Positions 34,128 through 43,128 of a stretch of 64,000 bases of DNA are shown piece after piece. Positions within the stretch are counted from its first letter, which is position 1. Every line of letters starts with the position of its first letter. The stretch spans positions 2,604,001 to 2,668,000 of the forward strand of contig NZ_JAUTAG010000001.1 of NCBI RefSeq assembly GCF_030818255.1, read 5' to 3'. Position numbers and translations under genes: made by a program. The notes beneath the pieces are model-generated. The model did not search any database, was not told the DNA's origin, and saw only the letters and a list, made by a program, of their open reading frames with translations. The stretch comes from Microbacterium sp. SORGH_AS_0969. GTDB taxonomy: Bacteria; Actinomycetota; Actinomycetes; Actinomycetales; Microbacteriaceae.

Positions 34128-35303
34128 GTGATCCCCTCGCCTTCCCCGCGTCTCGCGGTCATCGTCGTCGCCGCCGGCTCCGGCACCCGTCTCCAGGGGG
34201 GAGCGCCGAAGGCCTTCGTGCCTCTCGATCGCGACTCGATCCTGCGTCACTCCCTCCGGGGGGTTCTGGCGGCACCGCGCGCCCAGGTCGTGGTCGTCGT
34301 GCCCGACGGGTTTCAGGATGCCGCCCGCGCCGACACGCAGGCCGTGTCCGGCGATCGTGGCGACGCCGTCCGCGTCGTCGTCGGCGGTCGCACCCGGCAG
34401 GAATCCGTGGCCGCCGGCCTCTCGGCGCTCGACGCGGACATCGAGCTCGTGCTCGTGCACGACGCAGCGCGCGCGCTGACCCCGGTCTCGGTATTCGAGC
34501 GGGTGATCGACGCGCTTCGGGGAGGCGCGCCCGCCGTCATCCCGGCCGTCCCTGTCGTCGACACGATCAAGCGCGTCGATGAGAACGGGGTGATTCTCGC
34601 CGCGGTGGATCGTTCCGAACTCGCCGCCGCGCAGACCCCGCAGGGATTCCGACGCGACGTGCTCGAGGCGGCGGTCGCGGCCGCCGACGCCGACCACACC
34701 GACGACGCCGCCCTCGTCGCGGCTGCCGGTCATGACGTCGTCACGGTCGCGGGCGACGCCGACTCCTTCAAGATCACCACCGCCCCCGATCTCGAACGCG
34801 CGCGAAGTCTCGTCGCGCCGCGACCCCTGGCGGCCCCGCGCATCGGTATCGGCACCGACGTCCACGGCTTCGGCGGCGAGGGAACGCTGTGGCTCGCGGG
34901 TCTCGAGTGGCCCGGCGAGCAGGCGCTGTCCGGGCACTCCGACGGTGACGCCGTCGCTCACGCGATCGTCGACGCTCTGCTGTCGGCCGCGGGCCTCGGC
35001 GATATCGGCACCCACTTCGGCACCGATCGGCCCGAGTTCTCGGGTGCGCACGCCGAGGCCTTCCTCTCGCACACGGTGCGGCTGGTCGAGGACGCCGGCT
35101 GGCGCGTCGGGAATGTCTCGGTCCAGGTACAGGCCAACCGCCCGCGTTTCGCCGCGCGCCGGGTCGAGGCGGAGGATGTGCTCTCACGCGCTCTCGGCGG
35201 GGCGCCGGTCTCGGTCAGCGCCACCACCACCGACGGGCTCGGCTTCACCGGACGCACCGAGGGAGTCGCCGCCTTCGCGATCGCGCTGGTGCTTCCGCGC
35301 TAG
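34128..35303 (+). CDS. ispDF: Bifunctional IspD/IspF (MEP cytidylyltransferase / MECDP synthase)
   Basis: 391 residues in two enzyme domains of the MEP isoprenoid pathway. The N-terminal IspD (about 1-230) has [16 protein letters not shown] and VHDAARALT. The C-terminal IspF (about 235-391) has [10 protein letters not shown] with metal-binding Asp and His, then [18 protein letters not shown] and [11 protein letters not shown]. IspD adds CMP to methylerythritol phosphate and IspF cyclises the later product; IspE acts between them and is not encoded here. The fused form replaces the separate mycobacterial genes. The GTG at 34128 has TAGCGT 6 nt upstream. Its stop codon shares a CTAG with the convergent gene. 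Confidence 0.96.
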   Translation: MIPSPSPRLAVIVVAAGSGTRLQGGAPKAFVPLDRDSILRHSLRGVLAAPRAQVVVVVPDGFQDAARADTQAVSGDRGDAVRVVVGGRTRQESVAAGLSALDADIELVLVHDAARALTPVSVFERVIDALRGGAPAVIPAVPVVDTIKRVDENGVILAAVDRSELAAAQTPQGFRRDVLEAAVAAADADHTDDAALVAAAGHDVVTVAGDADSFKITTAPDLERARSLVAPRPLAAPRIGIGTDVHGFGGEGTLWLAGLEWPGEQALSGHSDGDAVAHAIVDALLSAAGLGDIGTHFGTDRPEFSGAHAEAFLSHTVRLVEDAGWRVGNVSVQVQANRPRFAARRVEAEDVLSRALGGAPVSVSATTTDGLGFTGRTEGVAAFAIALVLPR

Positions 35304-35761
35304 ATCTCGCGCGTCATGAAGGTCGACAGCGGGTCGGGCACGTACGCCCCGAACGGCGCGCACTCGACGAAGCCCTCGCTGGCGTAGAGACCGCGGGCCG
35401 CAGCGAAGTCGTCACCGCTGCCCGTCTCGAGCCACAGGCTCCGGATGCCACGTGCCCGCGCCTCGTCCACGATGTGGCGCAGAATCGCGCGGCCGATTCC
35501 CTTCCCGAGGAACGCCTCCGTCACGCGCATGGACTTCAGTTCTCCCTGGTCGGCGCCGAACGGCGACAGGGCGCCGATGCCGGCGAGTTCTCCGTCGGCC
35601 CATGCCGACCACAGCAGGGCTCCTTTGCCCATGAGCGCGTCGGCGTCCAGGGCGTGGCAGCTCTCGGCTGGAGTGTTCGCCAGCATCCCGGCGACGTGGG
35701 CTGTGACCAGCTCCCGTGTCGGTGCGCCGGAGAGGTCGTCGAGGCGGATGTCGAGCTGCAC
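35300..35761 (-). CDS. GNAT-family N-acetyltransferase
   Basis: 153 residues. The acetyl-CoA binding motif A is [17 protein letters not shown], and the C-terminal block [17 protein letters not shown] is typical of GNAT enzymes of the PhnO/YjaB kind. The start is GTG 35761, with TAGTCT 6 nt upstream on the minus strand. It lies against the direction of the ispDF-cysS cluster and its stop (TAG) overlaps the ispDF stop in the palindrome CTAG. Substrate unknown. Confidence 0.92.
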   Translation of the reverse strand: MQLDIRLDDLSGAPTRELVTAHVAGMLANTPAESCHALDADALMGKGALLWSAWADGELAGIGALSPFGADQGELKSMRVTEAFLGKGIGRAILRHIVDEARARGIRSLWLETGSGDDFAAARGLYASEGFVECAPFGAYVPDPLSTFMTREI

Positions 35762-35829
35762 GGATCGAGACTAGCGTCGCCGTGTTTCGGGCTCGGGTCG
35801 CCGTCGGAGGCGGCCGGTAGGCTGGGGCG

Positions 35830-37230
35830 GTGACTGTTCGGCTCTACGACACGAAGGCTCAGGCCCTGCGTGACTTCACGCCTCTCGACCCGTCGAATGT
35901 CACCGTCTACGTCTGCGGACCGACCGTCCAGTCGGGTCCGCACATCGGGCACGTGCGCGCCGCCCTCGCCTTCGATCTGCTGCGCCGCTGGCTCGCTCAT
36001 CGCTTCGGCCGGGTGACTTTCGTCCGCAACGTCACCGACATCGACGACAAGGTGCTCGCGAATGCCACCGACACCGAGCCGTGGTGGGCGCTCGCGTATC
36101 GGATGGAGCTCGAGTTCTCCCGCGCGTACGCCGCTATCGGCATCCTCCCGCCGACCTACGAGCCGCGCGCGACCGCGTCGGTAACGCAGATGCAGGAACT
36201 GATCGCGGAGCTCATCGAGCGCGGTCACGCATACCCCGCCGAGGGTGACGTGTACTTCGACGTCCGGTCGTGGCCCGCCTACGGGGAGCTCACGCGTCAG
36301 AGCCTGGATGCCATGGAGCCCGCGTCCGACGCCGACCCTCGCGGAAAGCGCGACCCGCACGACTTCGCCCTGTGGAAGGGCGCGAAGCCCGGCGAGCCCG
36401 CGTCGGCGACGTGGGCCTCGCCGTGGGGCGCGGGCCGGCCGGGCTGGCACATCGAGTGCTCGGCGATGTCGCGCCGGTACCTCGGCCCCGAGTTCGACAT
36501 CCACGGCGGCGGACTCGATCTGCGCTTCCCCCATCACGAGAACGAGATCGCCCAGTCGACCGCAGCCGGCGATGCGTTCGCGCGCTATTGGGTGCACAAC
36601 GGTCTCGTGACCGTCGACGGGCAGAAGATGTCGAAGTCGCTCGGCAACTTCACGCTCGCGGCCGACGTGCTCGACGCGCACGACCCGCTCGTGGTGCGAT
36701 ACGCGCTCGCCGCGGCGCACTACCGCTCCAACCTCGATCTGAGCGACGCATCATGGGCCGAGGCCGAGGCAGCCCTCGGCCGGATCCGGACGTTCCTCGA
36801 CCGGGCCCGACGTGTCGTCGCGCCCGGGTGGCCCGAGGCGAAGGAGGGGCTGCCCGCGGAGTTCTCCGAGGCCATGGACGACGACCTCTCGGTGCCCCGC
36901 GCGCTGGCGGCGATCCACACCAGCATCCGGGCGGGAAATGCGCTGCTCGACGCCGGCAAGTACGATGAGGCGAAGCAGGATGTCATGGACGTCATGCAGA
37001 TGACGCTCGTCCTGGGGATCAACCCTCACTCTTCTCAGTGGGGTGGCACCGGCGGGGGAGCGGAGACCGCCGCTCTGGACGCCCTCGTCCAGACGATGAT
37101 CGCGCAGCGCGCGCAAGCGCGCGCGGACAAGGATTGGGCGGCCGCGGATCGCATCCGTGACGCGATCGCCGCCGCAGGAATCACGCTGGAGGACACTCCA
37201 GCCGGAACCCACTGGAGTATCGATGGCTAA
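35830..37230 (+). CDS. cysS: Cysteinyl-tRNA synthetase
   Basis: 466 residues. Class I signatures are the HIGH-type [12 protein letters not shown] and KMSKSLGN. Zinc ligands are visible as CGPTV, ECSAM and PHHEN. The enzyme charges tRNA-Cys in the cytoplasm; length and layout are those of CysS rather than the mycothiol enzyme MshC. The GTG at 35830 has TAGGCT exactly 6 nt upstream (leaderless type). The last codons overlap the rlmB start by 8 bp. It is part of the conserved carD-ispDF-cysS-rlmB cluster. Confidence 0.97.
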   Translation: MTVRLYDTKAQALRDFTPLDPSNVTVYVCGPTVQSGPHIGHVRAALAFDLLRRWLAHRFGRVTFVRNVTDIDDKVLANATDTEPWWALAYRMELEFSRAYAAIGILPPTYEPRATASVTQMQELIAELIERGHAYPAEGDVYFDVRSWPAYGELTRQSLDAMEPASDADPRGKRDPHDFALWKGAKPGEPASATWASPWGAGRPGWHIECSAMSRRYLGPEFDIHGGGLDLRFPHHENEIAQSTAAGDAFARYWVHNGLVTVDGQKMSKSLGNFTLAADVLDAHDPLVVRYALAAAHYRSNLDLSDASWAEAEAALGRIRTFLDRARRVVAPGWPEAKEGLPAEFSEAMDDDLSVPRALAAIHTSIRAGNALLDAGKYDEAKQDVMDVMQMTLVLGINPHSSQWGGTGGGAETAALDALVQTMIAQRAQARADKDWAAADRIRDAIAAAGITLEDTPAGTHWSIDG

Positions 37231-38221
37231 GCCAGGACGCCCGGGCGCACGCAACCCCGGCAAGAAGAAGGGCCCTCTGAAGGGCACCGGCGGGCACTCC
37301 CGCAAGGCGCTCGAGGGTCGGGGTCCCACCCCCAAGGCCGAAGACCGCGCGTGGCACCCCGCGGGCAAGCGCAAGGCCGCCCAGGAGCGCTACGCCGCCG
37401 CCGGAGGCAAGGCCAAGCCCGCCGTCCGCGGCGTCGGCGGCAACGCGAACCGGAAGAGCCCCAAGGCGTCCGACGACACCGAGACCGTCACCGGCCGCAA
37501 CTCGGTGCTCGAGGCTCTGCGCGCGAAGATCCCCGCCACGGCCTTCTACATCGCGCAGCGCGTCGAGATGGACGACCGCGTGAAAGAGATGCTGTCGATC
37601 GCGACGAACCGCGGCATCCCGGTCCTGGAGGTCACGCGCCCCGAGCTCGACCGGATGGCCGGCTTCGACGGCGTCCACCAGGGTGTCGCCCTGAAGGTGC
37701 CGCCGTACACGTACGCGCATCCTCAAGACCTGCTCGAAGAGATCATCGACCGCGGCGAGGTCCCGCTGCTCGTCGCCCTCGACGGGGTGACCGACCCGCG
37801 CAACCTCGGGGCGATCATCCGCTCGACCGGGGCGTTCGGCGGTCAGGGGCTCATCCTCCCGCAGCGTCGTTCGGCGAGCGTCAACTCCGCAGCCTGGAAG
37901 ACCAGCGCCGGAGCCGCGGCGCGCATCCCGGTGGCGCTCGCGGCCAACCTCACCGCGACGCTGAAAGAGTTCAAGAAGCAGGGCGTGTTCGTGCTCGGTC
38001 TCGCCGGCGACGGCGAGGTCTCGCTGCCCGCGCTCGAGCTCGCGGATCGTCCCGTCGTCATCGTCGTGGGCTCCGAGGGCAAGGGGCTCTCACGCCTGGT
38101 GACCGAGACGTGCGACCAGGTCGTGTCGATCCCGATCTCCGCCGCCACCGAGTCGCTGAACGCCGGTATCGCGGCATCCGTGGCTCTGTACCAGGTGTCG
38201 ACGCTTCGCGCCGCGCACTGA
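37223..38221 (+). CDS. rlmB: 23S rRNA (guanosine-2'-O-)-methyltransferase RlmB (TrmH/SpoU family)
   Basis: 332 residues from ATG 37223 inside the end of cysS. The N-terminal 90 residues are Lys/Gly-rich and probably bind RNA. Then come the substrate-binding L30e-like domain ([10 protein letters not shown]) and the SPOUT knot with motifs 1-3: [22 protein letters not shown], and [19 protein letters not shown]. It methylates the ribose of a guanosine in 23S rRNA using SAM. Adjacent to cysS in many actinobacteria. Confidence 0.95.
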   Translation: MAKPGRPGARNPGKKKGPLKGTGGHSRKALEGRGPTPKAEDRAWHPAGKRKAAQERYAAAGGKAKPAVRGVGGNANRKSPKASDDTETVTGRNSVLEALRAKIPATAFYIAQRVEMDDRVKEMLSIATNRGIPVLEVTRPELDRMAGFDGVHQGVALKVPPYTYAHPQDLLEEIIDRGEVPLLVALDGVTDPRNLGAIIRSTGAFGGQGLILPQRRSASVNSAAWKTSAGAAARIPVALAANLTATLKEFKKQGVFVLGLAGDGEVSLPALELADRPVVIVVGSEGKGLSRLVTETCDQVVSIPISAATESLNAGIAASVALYQVSTLRAAH

Positions 38222-38243
38222 TCCCGTCGAGGAAGGAACGCTC

Positions 38244-38885
38244 ATGACCCGTATCGCCGTCATCGGAGGAACCGGCTATGCCGGTAGCCACATCGTCGCC
38301 GAGGCCGCCCGCCGCGGACACACCGCCGTCTCGATCGCCCGGTCGGTCCCGACCGATCGAGTCGAGGGCGTGACCTACCTCGAGGGCACCGTCCTCGACG
38401 TCCCCGGCCTCGTCGCTCAGCTCGAGGGCGTCGACGTGGTCGTGTCGGCCGTGGCTCCGCGCGGCGACATGGAGGGCAAGCTCCGCCCCGCGGTCGCTGA
38501 GCTCGTCACGGCACTGCCCGAGAACGTACGGGTGGGTGTCGTCGGCGGCGCCGGTGGCTCGCTGGTCGCCGAGGGCGGCCCGCGCCTCATCGACACCGAC
38601 GGTTTCGCCGAGGAGTACAAGCCCGAGGCGCGGGAGGCCATCGGCATCCTCGAAGACCTCCAGGCCGACGACACGGGTCGCGACTGGTTCTACATCCACC
38701 CCGCGGGTGGCTTCGGCTCGTGGGCTCCGGGCGAGCGTACGGGCTCGTACCGCGACGGCGGCGACGTCCTCGTCGTCGACGGCGACGGCAACTCCTTCAT
38801 CGGCGGCGCCGACTTCGCGGTCGCGGTCCTCGACGAGATCGAGAACCCGAAGCACACGCGCGAGCGTTTCACCGTCGGTTACTGA
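38244..38885 (+). CDS. NAD(P)-binding (NmrA/atypical SDR-like) protein
   Basis: 213 residues. The N-terminal Rossmann motif is IAVIGGTGYAGSHIV, followed by a block typical of NAD(P)H-binding domains of the YwnB/NmrA kind (VVSAVAPRGD and VVGGAGGSLV). No catalytic Tyr-x-x-x-Lys of classical SDRs is apparent. Substrate is unknown; members act as oxidoreductases or redox-sensing proteins. It follows rlmB by 22 bp with AGGAAGGA upstream of the ATG, and ends at a bidirectional hairpin. Confidence 0.88.
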   Translation: MTRIAVIGGTGYAGSHIVAEAARRGHTAVSIARSVPTDRVEGVTYLEGTVLDVPGLVAQLEGVDVVVSAVAPRGDMEGKLRPAVAELVTALPENVRVGVVGGAGGSLVAEGGPRLIDTDGFAEEYKPEAREAIGILEDLQADDTGRDWFYIHPAGGFGSWAPGERTGSYRDGGDVLVVDGDGNSFIGGADFAVAVLDEIENPKHTRERFTVGY

Positions 38886-38904
38886 AACCCGCTTCTTACA
38901 CGGA

Positions 38905-38944
38905 AGGCCGTGGCATCCCGGATCGTCTCCGGATGCCACGGCCT
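38905..38944. terminator. Bidirectional terminator containing an inverted GGATGCC pair
   Basis: 14-bp stem AGGCCGTGGCATCC (38905-38918) with GGATGCCACGGCCT (38931-38944) between convergent genes. It shares the CGTGGCATCC/GGATGCCACG module with the 50.9-kb terminator. Confidence 0.75.
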
Positions 38945-38965
38945 CCGCGTTGAGGAGCGGTGGCG

Positions 38966-40288
38966 TCAGACCAGGTCGCGCCAGTCCACGACGTCGGTGT
39001 CGGTCGTCGGCACCTCGCCCGTCGCGGGAGCGTCGGCGTCGGACACCGTCGGCAGCGACATCGTGTCGGTCGGCGGGCCCATGACGGTGGCCTCGTCGCG
39101 GCGGTGGCGCAGGACGTCGTCGATGTACGACGACACGACCTCGGCGAGCGGCACGGACCGGCCGCGCGCCTGCGACATGTACCAGCGGTGCTCGAGAACC
39201 TGGTGGAAGACCTCGGCGGGCTCGAGCTTGGCGCGCAGATCGAAGGGGATCGCCATGACGATCGGCTCGAAGACACGCGTGAGCCACTCGTGGGCGACCA
39301 TCTCTTCGTCCGAACCCAGCCGTGACACGCGGGCGCGGAACTCGTCGAGGTCGTTCAGCAGGCGCCGAGCCTGGTTCTCCTCGACGTCGAGTCCGGTCAG
39401 GCGCAGCAGTCGTCGCTGGTGGTGACCGGCGTCGACGACCTTCGGCTGGATGGACACGCGGGTGCCGTCGGGCGTCGTGCTCATCGACATCTCGCCGATG
39501 TCGAAGCCGAGGGCGTTCAGACGGTGCACGCGCTCGGTGATGCGCCACGATTCGTCGACGGCGAACGACTCCTTGTCGGTCAGGGCGCCCCATAGCGAGT
39601 GATACGACGAGACCAGACCGTCGGCGATCGCGACGGCATCCAGTCCGCCCTCGAGCCGACCCCCCGCTTCGAGGTCCATGATCTCGCCCGCGATGTTGGT
39701 GCGCGCGATGTCGAGGTCGTGGGCTCGCTGCCCCGGGCTCAACCGGTTGCCGTGGAGTTCGCCGGTCTCGGCGTCGACGAGGTACGCGGCGAACTCCCCG
39801 GCGTCGCGCCGGAAGAGGGTGTTCGACAGCGACACGTCGCCCCAGTAGAACCCGACGTTGTGCAGGCGCACCAGGAGAACGGCGAGGGCGTCGACGAGAC
39901 GCGTGGCGGTGTGCGGCCGCAGTACCTGCGTGAACAGCGCGCGATAGGGGAGCGAGAAGCGCAGGTGCGCGGTGACGAGCGCTGCGGGGAGGGGGCGGCC
40001 CGAGGCGTCGGTGCGCCCGGCGATGACGGCGATCCGATCGACGCAAGGGGCGTCGAGCCGGTCGAGGTTGCCGAGCATGTCGTACTCGCGGCGCGCCATC
40101 TCTTCGGTGGTCTCTTTGATCGCGACCACGCGTCCGGACAGGTTCGCGAAGCGCACGAGGTGGCGGGAGATGCCTTTGGGGAGCGCGACGATGTGGTTGC
40201 TCGGCCAGTCGGCGAGACCGGTCGACCAGGGGAGCTGCAGCAGCCCGGGGTCGACGGCGCTGGCGGTGATGCGGAGGGATTCGGACAC
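38966..40288 (-). CDS. DUF4032 kinase-like protein
   Basis: 440 residues. The N-terminal half has a kinase-like fold of the lipopolysaccharide-kinase type: VAIKETTEEMARREYDML contains the Lys/Glu pair, and LHNVGFYWGDVSLSNTLF is the catalytic-loop-like HNxG..GDxxxxN. The C-terminal half is the DUF4032 domain. Function is unknown; the gene is regularly found next to the MsiK sugar-transporter ATPase in Microbacteriaceae, as here. A hairpin separates the two, so it is a separate transcript despite the same direction. No signal peptide is present. Confidence 0.85.
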   Translation of the reverse strand: MSESLRITASAVDPGLLQLPWSTGLADWPSNHIVALPKGISRHLVRFANLSGRVVAIKETTEEMARREYDMLGNLDRLDAPCVDRIAVIAGRTDASGRPLPAALVTAHLRFSLPYRALFTQVLRPHTATRLVDALAVLLVRLHNVGFYWGDVSLSNTLFRRDAGEFAAYLVDAETGELHGNRLSPGQRAHDLDIARTNIAGEIMDLEAGGRLEGGLDAVAIADGLVSSYHSLWGALTDKESFAVDESWRITERVHRLNALGFDIGEMSMSTTPDGTRVSIQPKVVDAGHHQRRLLRLTGLDVEENQARRLLNDLDEFRARVSRLGSDEEMVAHEWLTRVFEPIVMAIPFDLRAKLEPAEVFHQVLEHRWYMSQARGRSVPLAEVVSSYIDDVLRHRRDEATVMGPPTDTMSLPTVSDADAPATGEVPTTDTDVVDWRDLV

Positions 40289-40309
40289 GGTGTCTCCGGG
40301 AAAACAGGT

Positions 40310-40356
40310 GCGGCGCGTCTTCGTCCCACGACAGGTCGGGAACGAAGACGCGCCGC
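40310..40356 (-). terminator. Hairpin downstream of msiK
   Basis: 15-bp stem GCGGCGCGTCTTCGT (40310-40324) with ACGAAGACGCGCCGC (40342-40356) and a 17-nt loop, just after the msiK stop and upstream of the DUF4032 gene. Confidence 0.75.
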
Positions 40357-40369
40357 AGCGGTGCGTCGA

Positions 40370-41473
40370 TCAGGCCGAGGCGATGGCCTTGTCGGTCAGG
40401 CGGTCGCCCGAGGTGGCGTCGAACACGTGCACGTGTCCGGGGACCGGAGCCAGGACGACGGTCTCGCCGGCGTTCGGGTGACGACGGCCGTCGACACGGG
40501 CCACCAGGTCGGTGCGCTTGCCGTTGATGTCGGTGTGACCGTAGAGGTAGCCGTCCGCGCCGAGCTCCTCGACGAGGTCGACGACGACCGACAGGCCGCG
40601 CCCGTCGGCCGGAGCGACCTGGATGTCTTCGGGGCGGACACCGATGGTGACCTCGGAGCCGTGCGCCTTGCCGATGACGTCGGCCTCGACGGGGACGACG
40701 AGGTCACCGAAGCGGACGCCACCCTCGGCGAGGTCGACCGAGAACAGGTTCATCGCGGGCGAGCCGATGAAGCCGGCGACGAAGACGTTCTTCGGCTTCT
40801 CGTACAGGTCGCGCGGGGTGCCGACCTGCTGGAGCAGGCCGTCCTTGAGCACGGCGATGCGGTCGCCCATGGTGAGCGCCTCGGTCTGGTCGTGCGTGAC
40901 GTAGACCGTGGTGACGCCGAGGCGGCGCTGCAGCGACGCGATCTGCGTACGCGTCTGGACGCGGAGCTTGGCGTCGAGGTTCGACAGCGGCTCGTCCATG
41001 AGGAACACCTGGGGCTGACGGACGATCGCGCGGCCCATGGCGACACGCTGACGCTGACCACCCGAGAGGGCCTTCGGCTTGCGGGTCAGGTACTGCTCGA
41101 GGTCGAGGAGCTTCGCGGCCTCGAGGACGCGCGCGGCGCGCTCTTCCTTGCCGACGCCCGCGATCTTGAGCGCGAAGCCCATGTTCTCGGCGACGGTCAT
41201 GTGGGGGTAGAGCGCGTAGTTCTGGAAGACCATGGCGATGTCACGGTCCTTCGGGGGGACGTCGGTGACGTCGCGGTCGCCGATGAGGATGCGACCCGAG
41301 TTGACCTCTTCGAGGCCGGCCAGCATGCGGAGCGACGTGGACTTACCGCAACCGGAGGGGCCGACCAGGACGAGGAACTCGCCGTCTCCCACCTCGAGGT
41401 TGAGCTTGTCGACGGCGGCGCGGGTGCCACCGGGGTACAGACGGGTTGCGTTGTCAAATGTGACGGACGCCAT
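40370..41473 (-). CDS. msiK: Multi-sugar ABC transporter ATP-binding protein (MsiK/UgpC family)
   Basis: 367 residues. The ATPase domain has Walker [10 protein letters not shown], signature LSGGQRQR, Walker B VFLMDEP and D-loop LSNLDAKLR, then the C-terminal MalK-type TOBE/OB regulatory domain (VTIGVRPEDIQVAP). MsiK is a shared ATPase that energises several sugar transporters encoded elsewhere, so a lone gene without permeases, as here, is expected. The ATG at 41473 has AGGAGAAGAGAAC upstream. A terminator hairpin follows. Confidence 0.93.
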   Translation of the reverse strand: MASVTFDNATRLYPGGTRAAVDKLNLEVGDGEFLVLVGPSGCGKSTSLRMLAGLEEVNSGRILIGDRDVTDVPPKDRDIAMVFQNYALYPHMTVAENMGFALKIAGVGKEERAARVLEAAKLLDLEQYLTRKPKALSGGQRQRVAMGRAIVRQPQVFLMDEPLSNLDAKLRVQTRTQIASLQRRLGVTTVYVTHDQTEALTMGDRIAVLKDGLLQQVGTPRDLYEKPKNVFVAGFIGSPAMNLFSVDLAEGGVRFGDLVVPVEADVIGKAHGSEVTIGVRPEDIQVAPADGRGLSVVVDLVEELGADGYLYGHTDINGKRTDLVARVDGRRHPNAGETVVLAPVPGHVHVFDATSGDRLTDKAIASA

Positions 41474-41684
41474 GTTCTCTTCTCCTTCACCGGCAGGTAC
41501 GTGCCGGACGATCCGTAGTGAATGGAATGAGCGGGGGCGACCCCGCGCGCTCGACGGTGGGCGCAGGGTCAGTATGCCATGCGTCTGGGCTTTTCTCAGC
41601 CAGCCTGGCTAGCATCGATGCTCGTTCGCCCCAACCCGAGCGATCCCCAGATTTGTTGCGGCACCGCCGTGCCCGAGAGGTTCC

Positions 41685-42656
41685 ATGTCCAACGACCAGA
41701 CGCCGAATGTGCCCGCCGAACGCGATCGCCGTGAGGCGGTGCGTGAGAAGGCGCAGCAGGTCAAGGCGCGCCAGGCTCGCTTGCGCGTCCTTCGCCGCTC
41801 GCTGATCGGCGTGGGCGCCGCGGCCGTCGTCGCGGTGGGTGCGGTCGCGGTGACGTACGCAGTGTCGTCGAACGGCTCGCGTCCGCAGGCGCTTCCGGCC
41901 GCGGCCACGGACGACGGCTTCCTGGTGTCGAGCGCGACCGGTGTCCCCGACCCGCTCGCGCCCCAGGCGGTCGACGGCGACGCGTCGACGCTCGCTGCGG
42001 GAGCGACTCCGGAACCCGCGACCACCCCGACGCCGGCCCCGACGTCGACGGCCGCTCCGGTCGACATCCGCGTCTACGTCGATTACCTCTCCACTGAAGC
42101 CCGTGAGTTCCAGGTGGCCAACGCGGAGCAGCTTTCCAAGTGGGTCGACGAGGATGCCGCGAAGCTGACGTACTACCCGGTCGCGATGCTCACCTCCAAG
42201 TCGAACGGCACGAAGTACAGCCTCCGCGCCGCCGGCGCCTCGGCCTGCGTCGCAACGCACGCGTCGGATCGATTCTTCGCCTTCAACCACGAGCTGCTCA
42301 CCAACCAGCCCGCCGTCGACTCCGAGGGCTACAGCGACCAGCAGCTCGCCGACATGGCGCAGGGCGCCGGGGTCAGCGACGTCGCGACGGTGCGCTCGTG
42401 CATCGAGGACGAGACCTACACCGGTTGGGCGAAGGCCGCGACCGATCGCGCGATCAAGGGCCTGCCCGACACGAAGGGCCTCGCGCTCACCACGCTGCCC
42501 ACCGTGCTCGTCAACGGCACTCCGTACGTGGGTCACATGGACGACCCGAAGGAGTTCGCGCAGTTCGTCCTGACCATCGACAGCAACGCGTACTACTCCA
42601 CCGCGACGCCGACCCCCACGCCCTCCGCCACCCCGACGGCGACGCCCGCGGGCTGA
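41685..42656 (+). CDS. Membrane-anchored DsbA/thioredoxin-fold protein lacking CxxC
   Basis: 323 residues. A basic cytoplasmic start is followed by one membrane helix near residues 37-60 (SLIGVGAAAVVAVGAVAVTY), a Thr/Pro/Ala linker, then a DsbA-like fold (DIRVYVDYLSTEAREF). Where related enzymes have CPxC, this protein has STEARE, so it cannot act as a dithiol oxidase. Two other Cys (SACVATHAS and RSCIEDE) remain, and the cis-Pro region LPTVLVNG is intact. The C-terminus is a Thr/Pro tail. Likely a chaperone or binding protein of the thioredoxin fold outside the membrane. Confidence 0.85.
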   Translation: MSNDQTPNVPAERDRREAVREKAQQVKARQARLRVLRRSLIGVGAAAVVAVGAVAVTYAVSSNGSRPQALPAAATDDGFLVSSATGVPDPLAPQAVDGDASTLAAGATPEPATTPTPAPTSTAAPVDIRVYVDYLSTEAREFQVANAEQLSKWVDEDAAKLTYYPVAMLTSKSNGTKYSLRAAGASACVATHASDRFFAFNHELLTNQPAVDSEGYSDQQLADMAQGAGVSDVATVRSCIEDETYTGWAKAATDRAIKGLPDTKGLALTTLPTVLVNGTPYVGHMDDPKEFAQFVLTIDSNAYYSTATPTPTPSATPTATPAG

Positions 42657-42665
42657 CCCGGGGCT

Positions 42666-42686
42666 GCGCGGGAGGCGCTCCCGCGC
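42666..42686 (+). terminator. Short GC-rich terminator hairpin
   Basis: 9-bp stem GCGCGGGAG/CTCCCGCGC with a GCG loop, 10 bp after the thioredoxin-fold gene and ahead of the tRNA-Thr promoter. Confidence 0.6.
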
Positions 42687-42706
42687 ATAGCTAGCTCGCG
42701 CATAGC

Positions 42707-42712
42707 TAGACT
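42707..42712 (+). promoter_or_regulatory. -10 element of tRNA-Thr
   Basis: TAGACT lies 9 nt before the tRNA 5' end. It belongs to the second copy of a duplicated GCGCATAGCTAG block (first copy 42683-42694). Confidence 0.55.
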
Positions 42713-42721
42713 GGGACGCCT

Positions 42722-42797
42722 GCCGGCTTGGCGCAATTGGTAGCGCACCGTACTTGTAATACGGGGGTTGCAGGTTCAAGTCCTGTAGCCGGCACCA
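42722..42797 (+). tRNA. tRNA-Thr (anticodon TGT)
   Basis: Acceptor GCCGGCT pairs with AGCCGGC. The anticodon stem is CCGTA/TACGG with loop CTTGTAA (anticodon TGT), the T-arm GCAGG/CCTGT (one G-T pair) surrounds TTCAAGT, and ACCA is encoded at 42794-42797. It decodes ACA and, with modification, ACG. Confidence 0.95.
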
Positions 42798-42939
42798 CGT
42801 TCGATTCCCCGTCGTGTCCAACCTCGCGAGGGGCTTGGCTCGCTCACGGCCGGCTCTGACCGATTGTTCACACGATCGGAACGTCGTCGATGCCTCACGG
42901 GCCGGCGGCGGTGGCATCCTGCACATGAGGAGGACTCTC

Positions 42940-43122
42940 ATGGCTCGCCCACGCGTCGTCACCCACGCCTACCGCTACCCCGCAGGCTGGCAGGAAGTGA
43001 AGCACGAGCGCCTCACGCGAGAGTACGCCCGGGCCCTGAGCGCGGAGGGATTCACGCTCGTGCGTGCCCGGCGCGGATTCTTCGACGTGCGCGAGGTCTC
43101 GCTGAGCTGGTACACCGGCTGA
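42940..43122 (+). CDS. Small conserved protein of unknown function (60 aa)
   Basis: The ATG at 42940 has an ideal AGGAGG 6 nt upstream, which decides the start over a longer frame from 42814. The 60-residue product is basic and soluble, with HAYRYPAGWQEVKHERLTREYARAL forming a probable helix and a C-terminal strand pair (TLVRARRGFFDVREV). I do not recognise the family. It is convergent with the amylosucrase gene, 6 bp apart, with no room for a terminator between. Confidence 0.75.
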   Translation: MARPRVVTHAYRYPAGWQEVKHERLTREYARALSAEGFTLVRARRGFFDVREVSLSWYTG

Positions 43123-43128
43123 GGCGCC

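Noticed and set aside
42814..42939. Longer start for the 60-residue gene at 42940
   Set aside because: AGGAGG sits 6 nt before ATG 42940 and the upstream part looks non-coding.
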